Positions 1 to 13,300 of a DNA stretch of 64,000 nucleotides are shown one piece after another. A program made the translations under genes and the position numbers. The notes beneath the pieces are model-generated. The model was not told where the DNA came from. It ran no database searches and saw nothing but the letters and a program-made list of their open reading frames with translations. Origin of the DNA: Margaritifera margaritifera (lineage: Eukaryota; Mollusca; Bivalvia; Unionida; Margaritiferidae); NCBI GenBank assembly GCA_029931535.1, contig JAQPZY010001686.1, positions 9,053,001 through 9,117,000 on the forward strand, given 5' to 3'. Numbering within the stretch: the first letter of the stretch is position 1; the number at the start of each line of letters is the position of its first letter.

Positions 1-2015
1 GACACATACAAAACACAGAACAGATGTCCTAAGAATGCTTAACATTTCTGCAAAACACATTAAATGTAAATTGTTTTACAAACCACTCATCTACGTTCTC
101 AAAGAATAGTGACCAAATTTCTAGTTTAATTTCATACAAAAAGTCATGATAAATGTCTTAGAGGATTTTAGACTACGTAAATGCATACTATTTAAAAAAA
201 AGTATAACATACATCAGTCTGAAAATGAAACTTACTGACATATTTTTCAGCCAGTAAGTTCAGTCTCCTATTTTCAACATGACATGTAGTACTTATTTTA
301 TGTTGTTCAAGTGATCACCAAAATAGCAAAATGAGGTCAACTGTTTCAGAGGGAGATTTTTTTCAGTTTAAACAAAATATTTCACAATAGGAAAGTTCAA
401 GATTGCACCTGTTGTCAGTTGAATTAGATTTTAAAGCCACCACTGTAGTGTAACATATTTTCAAGGTTGGAAACTATATTTTTAAAGTATAAATAACTTG
501 CAGAAATAAATAATTTCACATTACTTCAGTAAATTATTAGTTTGAAATGAAAATTACTTCAGAGAAAAATAAAAATATCAATTAAAACACTGGTAAATGA
601 TGGGTGAAGACTCAAGTTAAATGAGAGCAAGATCCAGAATGGTAAATTTCACAGCGCTACCCTTTTCTGGTCAACCAAATAATTGAATATGTAAATACAT
701 TTTTATAAACCAAAAATGGTGAGCATTTGGAAAATATTGGTGCCAACCTAGATATTCTCACACTAAGAAAACTCCATAGATAGTAATGCTAAGGTGTGAA
801 AACAAAAAAAGTTAAAAACTTGTTTGTTCACTTTATAATTTTAATATGGGATATTATAACTCAACCAAAAGGGTATTTATAAAAAAATCTGACAAATATT
901 GATCGGCAGATCACATTAAACAATTCTTGTTTATTCATTTTCTTAGGAATTCATAATGAGGTTAACTTAATGTTCCTAGTAAAATATCAGTTCTCTTCTG
1001 AAAGTAAAGAATAGAATCACTAAAACCTTTATCTTTCATCACCATAATAAACAATGCTTCATTTTATACTACAAATACATGTTAAGTGTTGATTTGGGGA
1101 AAGATTGTCAATTCTAACTCTGACAGCAAACTTTTCAGTTAGCTCTTTGCTTTCTACAAAAAAGGTTGCAGTTAATTGGACCCATGTTTATGCATATCAG
1201 TTTATTTATTAACTGAATTAAATAAATGCTAACAATCGCCCACTACATTGTTTTCTTGCATGCAATATAATTTATGCTTACATCACTATAACATTTCATA
1301 GCTATATAATTATTAATGGTAATCCTGATTTTAGAATTTGGATTCCAATTTTTTATCTGGGACTCCAGCTTTTTCCAGCATGTGTACTTTTTCCATCATG
1401 TGTGTCGTGGACTTCAACTTTTGAAATCCTGGTGAAAACACTGCCAAGGTCAGATATCAAGCCAAAATTATGTCTGTGGGTTGAGGTTCATAAGTGTTCA
1501 TGTGTTGTACATTCAGGAAATATAATGTCTCTTTATTGTGGGTCTAAATGAGATATGTCCTTTTTCATGGAATAAACCTTGGCAAGATTTGATCCTTTTT
1601 TTAATGAAAGACCTTGCCATAACTACATGCTAATTAATCCAGAAGACTTAGGGCTTTTAAAAGCATCATTTTTTCCCTTGTTGATGACTAGCACCTTGTA
1701 TTTATACCTTTCATGCACTTGTTCTTTTTGTCAATTTTAAGTGTCAATTTTGTCGATGAGGTTTCTTTGCATTTTCACTGTAGATAATATTCAAAGTTTT
1801 ATGGACAACAAAGTCTTAATATGCTGGGATAAATTTACTTGTCTAACTTTACTTACCATACTTATATTATCTAAGCATCAACTAAGACTAATTCAAAGTA
1901 CAACCTACCTTAACCTTAGCACAGCATGCCTGGTCTGTTTGATGATCTGCTCCAGTAAGGTCTCACTGAAATGGTATCAAAATAAGATATTTAGTTGTTA
2001 TTGATAACTGATATT
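1..2015. other. AT-rich intron 9 sequence, nothing recognisable
   Basis: This is MED17 intron 9 by position. No coding exon, RNA gene or obvious repeat stands out. One 33-codon minus-strand open stretch near 1335-1440 is discussed among the findings. Confidence 0.5.
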
Positions 2016-2019
2016 CTTT

Positions 2020-2168
2020 ATTTGTCCTGGCTACGATTGGACCAGCCAGGATCAGTTACCATTGTGTTTCCTTGAGCAAGGCACTTTACTGCAATTGCCT
2101 TGGCATTAAATCACCTACTTGTATTGCTGTGCCGTAAAACACAAAGCCAATACAAACCAAACCATTAT
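2020..2168 (+). repeat. SINE-like tail
   Basis: The segment holds TTTCCTTGAGCAAGGCACTT, a motif of the central domain shared by many invertebrate tRNA-SINEs, and ends GTAAAACACAAAGCC..ACAAACC, a common SINE 3' end. No tRNA-like head is visible, so it is 5' truncated. A related domain sits at 41425-41520. Confidence 0.5.
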
Positions 2169-2559
2169 TAGTCCTGACATTCTAACCATTACATAGAGAA
2201 CTCTGCTTCCAATCTTTTGGCTAAGAACATTTATTTTATCAACAGACCTTGACTAGGAAAAAATATTTTTCTTTATATTTGGTACTTTTAATACAGCAAA
2301 ATAAAGAATGATAAATTATGATCTGTGAAAAGTATGAAAAATATGTAAGCTACAAGATTTACTGCTTTTACAGTGGAAGTTTTTAAATTATGGGGGAAAT
2401 ATTTTGGATGGTTAATTGTAAGATCTATAAGTTATACTTATAAAACTGGATCACTTTCAATAACACAGAAACAGCATGTAATAATATGTATTCCAAAATC
2501 AAACAAGAACTTGTTTCTCTCGAACAATTTGAGGCAAAAAAATTATTAAGTGTTTTACA

Positions 2560-2968
2560 TAAAATGGCATCGCTATGCATAGCTAAAAGATTGAAAAAGG
2601 TGTTATGTGATATAATTTATGAGGATCAGAAAGGATTTATAAGTGGTATGTTTATCGATTAATATCTTATTCAAAACAAAAAGACAAGAAATTCCTGGTT
2701 TAGTACTATCCATTGATTTCAAAAAACCTTTCATATTTTTTCAAGGAAATTTACAGATAAATGTTTAGTTTAGTTTAATTATGGTCAATCTATACATGCA
2801 TGGACGTGAATAGTATATAATAAGCAGAACCGTGTATTTTACATAACAATTATGTCATATTTTGTCAGGACTGACAGAGGTTGTTGGCTTGTGGATCCCA
2901 TCTCACCATACTTATTTCTATCTTGAAAAACAATGAAATACAAAGTCTTGTCAAAATTAATTTGTATA
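2560..2968 (+). pseudogene. LINE reverse-transcriptase remnant (L1/Tx1-like)
   Basis: Frame-shifted translation gives IAKRLKKVLCDIIYEDQKGF, then IPGLVLSIDFKKPF, FNYGQSIHAW and RGCWLVDPISPYLF. In order these match reverse-transcriptase blocks of L1/Tx1-type LINEs (family patterns EDQTGF, LLSIDFEKAF, RGCRQGDPLSPYLF). Stops interrupt it at several points. The fragment is cut at its right end by the hAT element that starts at 2969; a degraded QYADD-like block (SQYVHN) follows that element near 4270. No 5' part or tail is identifiable. Confidence 0.75.
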
Positions 2969-4257
2969 CAGAGATGCTGCCAGAAATTTTCTTAAGAGGG
3001 GGAGGTCCCCCACACCTACCCTCAGAGGGGGGGATCATCGGGGGAGGGGGGCAAGGGTAAACTAAGCTGAATTGTAGAAGATGGGTGACAACATTATTAT
3101 AAGGTGTAGAAACACCTAATTTAAAACAAGCATTTAATGATTTTGTATCACTTCTTTGACAATAAATGTATAAGGTAGCTGCATACCTAATTGTTGCTCA
3201 GCTGGTAAATATTCTTCTTTGTTTCTTATCACTGCCCTTCAAATATGGCTTTGCAAACTGAAAATAATTTACTGGACCACAAACATCTGTATAGTCATCA
3301 GTTTATTTATTGTTTCAGATGTTAGCCCAATGGCCTTTGAAACTCTATCACTGTAGTAGGAAAATGTCTGAATATCTTAGAGAAAAAAAATGGGGGAAAA
3401 AAAATACTTAATCCGAATTATATATCTTTATAGGATTTTATTTTGTTTTGTTCTCAGATATTCTGACATTTTCTTACAAAAGTGATAGAGTTTTAAAGGT
3501 CTGTGGTTACCCTATTTTGCAGAGTAGTGTGAATTTTGCTTTTGAGAACTGAATCACCTTTCACAATCAGTTTTTCGTAAAGGCAAGAACTGCTGCAATT
3601 ATGACCAGTCTGAATATTTTCAGGAACTGGTTTTCAGGTATCCAAAACACAATTTTCCACAATTCAGGCATGTTGTTCCTTGAATATTTCTGTCGATGTA
3701 TCAGAATTTCTGCATGGCCTAAACCATAGTAAACAACATCATGCTGGTTATTTCTGTATCACAGCTTTCTGCGCTATGTTCATCTGGCAACAAACCGTCA
3801 GATATTTCATCCTCCCTAGTTTCGTCCTTAACAGATGATCTTTCCATCTCGCCGAGTTTCCTAAACAAATCTGTTATATTTTGTTTCAACATAACACACT
3901 ACTGTCGCGCTTTAGACATTTCGATCGATGGATCAATTTACTACACAGCACCAGGAAACAATTCAATCGGAATACCTCCATAGTTTCTGCAATACTCCAA
4001 CAGATCTAAATCATAAAGGTTCAAACAATATTCTCCATAGATATCGGATTAATTGAGATCATGGAGAAAAGTCAAAAAAGACGATCTGATCAACCTAATT
4101 AAAAAACAAAAAATAAAAAAGTCGCGCATTGGGTTAGAGAAATTGCGGGAACCACAGATAACTTGCGCGATCTTTCCCCCATTGTCTTTTAAAAGTTGTG
4201 TGACTATCTATCGCTTTTGTGAGAAACCCGCGATCCCGCGGCCTGGCAGCATCTCTG
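2969..4257. mobile_element. hAT element, CAGAGATGCTGCCAG family, copy a
   Basis: Perfect 15 bp terminal inverted repeats CAGAGATGCTGCCAG occupy 2969-2983 and 4243-4257. The same ends bound two more elements in this window (24219-25664 and 44752-46211). Six bases, TGTATA, are repeated directly outside both ends (2963-2968 and 4258-4263), a short candidate target duplication (hATs normally make 8 bp). A G-rich run follows the left end as in the other copies. No transposase block is recognisable, so this copy is non-autonomous. Confidence 0.75.
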
Positions 4258-4299
4258 TGTATATGTACAAGTCAGTATGTTCATAATATCAATGAAGTA

Positions 4300-4640
4300 C
4301 AAGAGATCCCCTTTTTGATCAGTCCACCTTTTATTTAGCTTGAAAATGAAAACCTTTAAGGTTGAGCCTCATCTAGGATATGGACAAATGTATGGACTAA
4401 CACAGATATGGACACCAAAGTGATCACTATGTCCAGCTTCTGCCAAGGCAGGCTTAACAAAAATGCATGCAGTGACCTTCGACTTGAGCCCAAGTCCACA
4501 AAGTCAGCTAAATACTGTAGGAAGTGTTTCTGTGAAAACACAATGCTGATACAACCATCCAATCAGAAGAAGTCACAATGTTTTCAAGATAACTGCTATG
4601 GTGGCCATATCGGGAGGTGATATCCACACCATTTCATATA
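4300..4640. repeat. Dispersed repeat, first copy
   Basis: The stretch around GGACACCAAAGTGATCACT and GCTTCTGCCAAGGCAGGCTT recurs in altered form at about 40080-40320 (GATGCCAAAGTCATTGGCA, GCTTCCACCAAGGAAGGCTT). Its end contains a fragment of the 165 bp HINE-type monomer. Class unknown. Confidence 0.5.
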
Positions 4641-6100
4641 GAACCAACTACATACACTGCTCTCTCATTTTAACACGCCCAGATAAATTGCAAACCTACT
4701 TTTAATGTGGGAGTAGGTGTGGATCCCATTTTTTCTTATAAAAAGTACCCCAAAAGTAGGCACCTATTTGCTGAACATTAATAAAATCGAGATCAAAATT
4801 AGTAAAGTAAACCTTGACATATTGCTCATTTTATCGCTGAAAATGGTGGTTATTGTCCAGAAATTTAAATCAATATCATGAAATTTGCAACTTTTAATAA
4901 AAAGTCATATATTTTGTCAAATAAATACCAATTAAATAAATCTTGTAAAGTGAAATTCATTTTTCAGTTTTATTTTTTAATTCGGTTTCAGTGCAATCAT
5001 CATAAATGCAATATGCCATCTTGTATTCAGATGTGAAAAGTGTCAATCAACCATCACAGCAATGCCCACAAGTGTTTCCATTAGAACCTAATTAAGTGCC
5101 AACTGTGTTTTCATCTCCAACTTGTGGGAGTCTTTATTGCATTGTTCCAATCAATCAAATGTAGACCTGCTTTGTATTATCACAGTAATTATGTCTTTTA
5201 TATCAAATGAAGTAAAGGTGGTAGAATAAAAACAGTTAAAAGGCATGCATATCCTAACTGTGACAGAGCCAGCAATCACAGTTGTGTGTCAAGTCAACTC
5301 ATTTCAATTCATCAATTGAACACTGTTTGAAATATTATTTATGTAACATAATTAAAATATCTAATATTAATCAGAGGTTGATCCTACTCATTCACAAATG
5401 TGATCAAGGATAGCAAGGGAACCAAACAAAAGGTGTACTAGGTGCATGAAAAGCACATTTCACATATATGGTTCGTTACGGAGAAGCAAGTTCCAAAGTT
5501 TGTGATGAACTTAAAATACCCAAATTGGTGCTCAGAAATTTGCTAAAAGATGAGCAGAAATTTTGCTACCAGTTGCAATGAAATCATATTCTCAATATTT
5601 TACTAAGGAAACAATTTAAAAACTCTAGTTTTTTCATGTTGTTGTTTCTTGAGATAAATGTCCATCATTTTTGAAAGAACAAAAGAATCTTGTTTTGCTT
5701 TGAATCAAGAATAACACTAGAATGTATCTAAATTTACATGTAAAAAGCAGTGACATAATACACAATGTTTTTGCTGGTACGTGTGATATGTTGAAACCTC
5801 TTGGAGTAATGTTTCTAATGATCTTTCTGAGATAGATTATTTTGAAAATAAAGGTAATTTTGCAGAAAAGAGTACAACTTCATTAGAAAACACTGTTTAT
5901 TGACAATATTTCCCAACACGATTATAAAACAAGTATTCAACTATATAACCTGCCTGGTTCCCAACCCAACCCAACCCCGCCAATCTTTTCTCCCTATCAA
6001 TGGCCATCTCTTTCGTAACTTTTCTGAGTACCCCTTGGTAACTCATGCCTTTGCTTATGCTGCAGTCTATGTTTTGGATCCTGTTGGGAGAGGTAAATCA
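4641..6100. other. Intron 9 sequence, nothing recognisable
   Basis: AT-rich with no exon, terminal repeat or tandem array that I can support. A 67-codon open stretch near 5900-6103 has no family resemblance. Confidence 0.4.
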
Positions 6101-6104
6101 TAAA

Positions 6105-6650
6105 AAGTCTTTTATTGAAAACCCAATGTCAATATGACAGACGACATAGCCAGTGACAAAAGACATAACCAGTGATAACAAGGTTTTCCACATGGCTGCC
6201 AGATCTGCACCATTTTCATTAAGGAGCATCTACAAAGTCTTTTAGCAAAAACCTCATGCTAACATGACCATCTATTCAGAAGGAGTAGTGATAAAAAGAT
6301 TTTCAAGATAGTGGCCATGTTGGATGCACCATTTGCACCACTTTCATTTAAGACCATGTACAAGTCACAAGAGGTCTTGTAGTGAAATTTCCATGCTGAA
6401 ACGACCATCTTTTAGGAGAAGGAGTAGCTATAACAAGATTTTCAAGATGTCAGTCACGGCAGCTATATTGGATGATTGAGGGGCACCATTTTTATTTAAA
6501 ACCAACCAGACCTCAGGATGCAACTCTATGTCAAGTGTCTTGACTTTCTTCCAAGTAGTTTAGGAGAAGCAGCAATAACAAACAAATGCTAATAGATAAT
6601 GGATGAAGGTTCATTGCAAAAGCTCTGGTCTTTGACCAGTCAAACTAGCA
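6105..6650 (+). mobile_element. HINE-like tandem-repeat element A (degenerate)
   Basis: About three diverged copies of the roughly 165 bp monomer are present (motifs AAAACCCCATG, GATAACAAGATTTTCAAGAT, CACCATTTTCATTTA). They are followed by the hairpin CTGGTC-TTT-GACCAG at 6625-6639, as at the ends of elements B and D. The 5' end is not recognisable. Confidence 0.6.
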
Positions 6651-7116
6651 ATTCAATAATACTTCATTTTATTCTGCATATGGCTTATTCTTTCAATTTT
6701 TTTCCCTCAAAATTGTCTTTATTAATCAAATATCTATTACGTTATCACGTCTTATTCAATATACATATTTAGATTAAACTTGTGAATTTCAAAGATATGT
6801 AGTAAATGAAGATACCATTTTATCTGCTGGTCTGTTGTGACATTTTAAAAGTGGGGAAGATAGTAACTGAGAAGATATTTTGAGTTATCAGGTGTGTCAC
6901 TTGTGCCATATGCATTAGATTCCACACCTTTTTCTTTGATTTACAGAAAATTTTGTAAATGCTGCATATACTGGACATAAATTTATTGCCATAAATGATC
7001 AAATAGAAGTGTACTTAATTGCACAGTGGTCTGTACCACGAAAAATAAATTAACAAATTTATGAAAATGTTATCAACATACAAGATTTTGTGATTGACAG
7101 TATTTCTCAAACTGAC

Positions 7117-7313
7117 CTCTCTGTCATCTCCAATAGTTCCCTCCTAGATATGGCTTCTGGCCCTGCCATCCTTCGTCTCTTGGTGAACCCTATGGTTGCT
7201 GTGACAGGATGGGGCACAGACATGTTCAGTGATTTAAAATGAACCTCTCTCAAAAGCTGATGGAGGGAATGCTCTAATACATGGTTGTGCTCTACTTTTG
7301 GTGGATGATGGAG
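7117..7313 (-). CDS. MED17: MED17 exon 9
   Basis: This encodes about residues 341-405 with [16 protein letters not shown] and [11 protein letters not shown], matching the LYVLEHNLHLLIREFH and KRMRLSGPQAF blocks of vertebrate MED17. A strong pyrimidine tract TTTCCTTTTCTTCAG precedes it and donor GTCAGT follows; 197 bp, phase 0 in, phase 2 out. It is the last MED17 exon I can find toward the left. Confidence 0.95.
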
Positions 7314-10300
7314 CTGAAGAAAAGGAAACAATTGAATCTAAACATGGGAATTCATCAATCATAAATGTTTCTAGTGTGTGGTGGAGCAACAGAAAACAAA
7401 GACAAATAGAGGTTGATAGGAAGACAAAGTGAAACAGATGTATATGTGGGTGCATGTGTGTTTAAGAATGTGAGAGAGAGAGAGAAGCTATTTCACTATT
7501 GTGTATAGGGATGAATGGGAAGTATATTTGCCAAGAAAACTAGAGGAATGGTGAACAATTTGCTCAAAAAAATACACCCCTGCCTCCCCGCATCCCACCT
7601 CTACCCACCATAATGGAGATGAGTCTATAGTAACATAAGTGCATAGCTCTTTCAAAAATAGCACAAGTGCAACGAATGGTCAACATGCATATCTTCTGAT
7701 GACGACCACAGCAATCCACTGACAACTGTGAGAGTAGTCATTTACTGCATTCAGCTGGCAATAAATCTTACAACTAGAGTTCCTCAAAGGGACTGATGCT
7801 CTACTGGCTGAAAAGAATTTCCAGGAATTCAAGATAAGACCTTCCTTTTAGCTGTGTAGTGTTGAAACCATCTTTAATATTCTTCAGCGATAACAAAATT
7901 GTCAAATTAGCTGCTGTGGTGGACACAATGGATGTCAGCTTGCAACATTTTCATTTAGGGCCAACAAGGCATGATAAGAAGTCTTCTGGTAGAAACCCCA
8001 TGTTGATATGACTTTCTATTTAGCAGAGTAACGATAAGATTTTCAAGATGTCTTCCATGGTGGCCATATTTGATATCAGACTGGCACCATTTTTATTTAG
8101 TCCAACTAGACATCATAAGAAGTCTTTTGGTGAAAGCATTATGTCGATATGACTAGCCATCTAGGAGAAGGAGTGATATCAAGATGGCCATTGTGGCAGT
8201 CATATCAGAAGTTAGATCGGCACCATTTTCACTTATGAACAACTAGACATCATAAGAAGTTTTTCAGTAAAAAACCCATAATGATATAACCATTCCTTCA
8301 CTAGAAATAGTGATAAGATTTTCAAGATGGCCACTGTAATAGGCTATTTAATGTCTGAATGGCACCATTGGGATGAACTAGACATCATAAGAAGCTGTTT
8401 AGTAAAAACCCCATGTTGATTCGACCATCCATTCAGAAGTAGCGATAACAAGTTTTCAAGATGGCCACTGTGGCAGCCACATTAGATATGCGAATAGCAC
8501 CATTTTTATTTACGTCCAACTAGTCCTTGAGATGAATGTGCGTGTAAAGTTTCATGGCAATCCTCCAAGTAGTTTAGAAAGAGTGATAACAAACTTGTGC
8601 TAACAGACAGACAGATGCCGGACACCAGACCTTCCCATAATCTATTCTGGTCTATGACCAGTAGAGCTAAACATTCCTGAAGCACAAAGCTTTTTAATAT
8701 GTTTATCTTTAGATGATGACCACAATATGTGGTCGCCATACTGGATGTCTGACCATAACCATTTTCATGTAGGACCAACTAGACATCATAAAAAGTCTTC
8801 TGGTGAAAACCCATGCTGATATGACTTTCCATTCAGGAGACGTGATAAGATTTCCAAAATGACTGCTGTGGTGGTAATATGGGACATAAGACCGGTACCA
8901 TTTTGATTTAGAATCAACTAGACATCATATGATATCTTGTAGTGAAACCACATATTGATGTGACCATCCATTTAGAATGGGTAGCAATAACAAGATCTTA
9001 AAGACAGTCATTGTGGTGGCCATACTGGTTGTCCAAGCGGAACCATTTTCAATTATAACCAACTAGACCATGGGATGAATGTGTGTGTAAAGTTTCATGG
9101 CAATCCTCCAAGTACTTTAGGAGAAGTAGCAATAACAAACTTTTGTTACTGGACAGTCAGACATCAGACGATGGACAATAGGCCACCCCATAAGCTCTTC
9201 TGGTCTCTGACCAGTAGAGCTAAAAATTGGGGCAGCACACTGATTTGTCAACATAGGCATCTTCACATGATAACCATAACATGTGCAAAGTTTCATGGCA
9301 ATCCACTGAAAGCTGTGAGGCTAGTTGCAGTCACAACATTCCAGCTCCAAGTCAAAAAAAGAGGCTCAAGTGGGCCAAAAATCACTCACCTGGTTGACAT
9401 AATTGAACAGTTGACCATTTCACTAAACAGACTTATGTAGTATAAGAACACAACCTAGGCAAACTAACTCCCAAAGTTTATATCAATTTGATTTTACCTA
9501 TTCTGAAAACAATTTGTTCCAAATATAATGGCATAATTAATATGCAGAGTCTCTTAATCATAATCGAAGTCATCCAAGATCAGGATGACATAAACCCATT
9601 TACTGGATGAGAAACACAGTCTCCTGATCTAGAGAGGTAATAAGCTCAGCAGATCAAATGCAAGGTATCTCATTAATATGCACTTATCTCACATATTACA
9701 GAACCTATGACAATGATAACATAAGCTTAAGGTGGAGTAAACTCCAACTGGAATTTGGTCTCTGGAGTGATAACAAACTCAGCCAATCAGAAACAAGGTC
9801 ACCTAATTAATATGCACAGATCTTACTCCAAATCAAACTCATCCAATATCTAGATAATATCAGAATATTCAGCAAGTTTGATAAAAATCTGATCAGAAAT
9901 ATAGTTGCTAGATTGGTGACAAGTTCAGCCATCATATGCAAGATCACATCAAATAATGTGCATGAATATCACTCATAATCATACTCAACCAAGATCCTGA
10001 TGACATGGGCCTATTTACCAAGTTTGATCAAAATCCTATCAAAAATAAAGTCTCTAAACTGGTTTTAAAAAATGTCCATATCAGATGCAAGACCACCTCA
10101 TAAATATATGCATAGGTCCCAGTCATAATAAAAATTATCCAACATCTTGATGATATTATCCTATTTACCAAGTTTGATTAAACTCGGGTCATAAATACAG
10201 TCTCTCAAATGGTAAGAAGCTCAGTCAAACATATGTAAGATCACCTCATTAATATGAATAGATCTTGCTCATAATAATAAATAATTATATATCTTGATCT

Positions 10301-13300
10301 TATAGGCCAAAATCAGATCAGAATTATGGCTTCCAGAGTGGTAATAAGTTCAGCAAATCAAATGCAAAATCACTTAATTAATATGCATGGATCTTGCTTA
10401 TTATCAAAACTATCCACCATCTTGATGATACAAGCATATGATCTAAGTTTGGTCAAAATTGGAGTGGTAACAAGCTCAGCCAATCAAATGCAGATTACAT
10501 CATTCATATGTGTGGATCTTGCTTATTATCAAACTGATCCAAGAACTTAATGACATTAGCCCATTTTTCAAGTTTGATCAAAATCAGTTCAGAAATATGG
10601 CTTCCAGTGTAGCAAAAAAGTTCAACCAATCAGATCCAAGATTACCTCATTATTATGCATGGATCTCACTCATTTTCGAACTTGTCTAAGATTATGATAA
10701 TATAAGCATATATTCGAAGATTGATTGAAATTGGATCATAAATACAGCCTCCAGAGTGGTAACAAGCTCAGCCAATCTGATGTAATATGACCTCATTAGT
10801 ATGCATGAATCTAACTCATTATGGAACTTATCGAAGATCTTGATTATATAAGGATATATTCCAAATTTTATCAAAATCAGATCAGAAAAATACAGCCTCC
10901 AGAATTGTAACAAGGGTAGTCAATTAGATGCAAGATTACCTCATCAATATGCATGGATCTTACTCATTATCAAACCCAACCAAGATCATGATGATATAAG
11001 CCCATATTTCAAGTTGGAGCAAAATCAGATCAGAAATATACCAGTATACCTGCTATAACACTGTCATGCGAAAAAAAAGATTTTTGACCCCTAAATCCCC
11101 CTAACACAGTCTTGTTTCAAAAAACATGATTTTCAATAATCTTAGGAAGTTAAAACAAAACCCAACAGATTTTTTTGCCACCACTATACATGTCTGAAGC
11201 ATGTAGTCGGTATAAACAGTAACAAGTCCTGCTTAGAGCCCAAATAAAACTATCCTCAGGGCAGTTTATCACATAGTCAATTAAATGGTAAAGTGATCAG
11301 AGATAAACAACAACCATTTCTCAGGTTACTTAACTGGTTGAAAATAGCTAGGATGATGCTGCATTAAGTCCTTTGACCACTGCTGTAGCCCATTAGGCTA
11401 CTTTGCATAGGTAAAGTACACTACGTGGAACAACCCAATTCGTTTTAGTTAGGTACAATCATAGAGATGCATGTTGAAGAACAAGAGTTATTACACATCA
11501 TTGCCTTAAATAAGAATGTTTAAGCCATCATTATTAAAGATTATTGACAAGTTTGTGATCAGCAGCAATGTTTCTTTGAAGTTGGATTGTAATCCATATA
11601 TAAAATGTAAAACACAATTATTTTGGTAGTCGGAATATAGTGCAAAAGTGTGGTTCATCTTTTTATGGCAAAATGTTGAAATGCAGCTGTGATTTAGAAA
11701 AGATGAGCCATCAGCAAAATGACCAAAGCCCAGCAAAACTAAATTTAAGAACTCATGGACGAAGTTTGACTCTGTGAAGCGCAGCAGCAAGGAGGAATAT
11801 TTTATTTTTTGCATACACTGCAAACACCATATCAACATTTGTTATTCTGGAGTGTACGACATCTGTTGACATTGCAATACCACCCAGCATGTTTGACACT
11901 CCCTCATAGCAGTGCAGATGCAGAAAGATCATTTTCTATGCTGGGAAAAATTCAACAAAATCTTCAGGGAAGTTTGAACAAAACTACCATCCAGTCTCAA
12001 ATGACAAATGAGTGCCAAGATGAACACGAATGACATATGTATTAAACCCTCCACCCATACACACTGAATATTGAGAGCAGCAAAGAGTGCATCTAATTAA
12101 GAAATATTCCATTGTCTAATGGATTTTAAAGACAGAAACTTTTGTTATAATTAATGTCAGTGTGGTTGTATTTACGTGAGTGTGGGCATGTGTGTGCATG
12201 TGTGTGGTGATGATTTTGGACAATGCTAGGTCTAACAACTACTTTTGGTTTGTAAGTATATTAAATGCTTCAAAGAAAACAGATGTTATTTCCTTTCTTT
12301 ATATTAGATTTGAATTTCCAGTATATAGGCTTATATGAAAAGATAACTTATTCTCAATTGGACAACATCGCTTTTTTAGGTCACGCACAGCGACTCCCCT
12401 TGCGACCTCATAACACACCTTTTGAGTCCCCAAAACCCCCCTACACTGGCTGGGAATATGGCAGGTATATTCCAGAGGAGTAACAAACTCAGAAATCAGA
12501 CGCAAGATCACCTAATTAGTATGCATGGATCTTTCTCATTATCGAACTTGTCCAAGATCTTAATGAAGTTTTATCAAAATTGTGGTAACAAGCTCAGCCA
12601 ATCAGATGCAAGATCACCTCATTAGTATGCAAGGATCTTGTTCATTACTGAGCTCATCTAAGATCTTTATGATATAAGCATATATTCTAAGACTGATCAA
12701 ACTGGATCAGAAATATGGTCTCCAGGGTTGTAAAAAGGTTAACAAATCAGTTGCAAGATCACCTCATTAATATGCATGGATCTCGCTCATTTTGAGATTT
12801 TAATGATATAAATGCATATTCCAAGTTTGACTGTAATTGGATCAGAAATATGGACTCCAGAGTGGTAACAATTAAGTGTTGATGGATAGATGACACACTG
12901 GATGCACAGCCATAGCATAAGCTCACTAAGCTTTACACCTAGGTGAGCTAAAAAGCAAATGAAAAGGCTAGGGCCTTGATCAAAGCATTGCTGCGTAACA
13001 TGTGATTGTGATTTTGACACCAGGGTTAAAAGGTTAAGCAAGTATGTCGCAGAATGAATTGTCTTAACTTCAAAATAATTCATCTTAAATATGAAAAAAA
13101 ATCCATCATGGGGTTTAGGAAATATTAACCAATTAAAACACTTTAACCAAAACCATATGAAAAATTTTTTCTGATTGTAACCTTCATTCCAAGGTCATAG
13201 GGGTGAGTGAGCATATTGTAGAATTAATTGTCTCAGCTTCATTATGATTCATGCCTCACATGATGAGAATCTATCAAGGGGTTTAAGAAATGTAAGCAAA

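Noticed and set aside
1..7116. Remaining C-terminal MED17 exons
   Set aside because: I looked on the minus strand for the conserved C-terminal blocks (for example the GRVxTLSY and MGWQ segments) and found none; they are probably beyond the left edge.
1741..7455. Other short open frames on both strands (for example 1741-2004, 4053-4286, 6820-7002, 7234-7455)
   Set aside because: No family resemblance, no splice borders, and lengths expected by chance in AT-rich DNA; 7234-7455 is the wrong frame over MED17 exon 9.
8506..9440. Open frames of 90-121 codons, and similar ones at 29666-31010
   Set aside because: They are readings of the HINE-type monomer; the same peptide recurs ([21 protein letters not shown]) wherever the monomer recurs.
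9480..12875. Regular repeats resembling a CRISPR array
   Set aside because: The whole 150 bp unit repeats, with no conserved short repeat alternating with unique spacers, and the context is a spliced animal gene.
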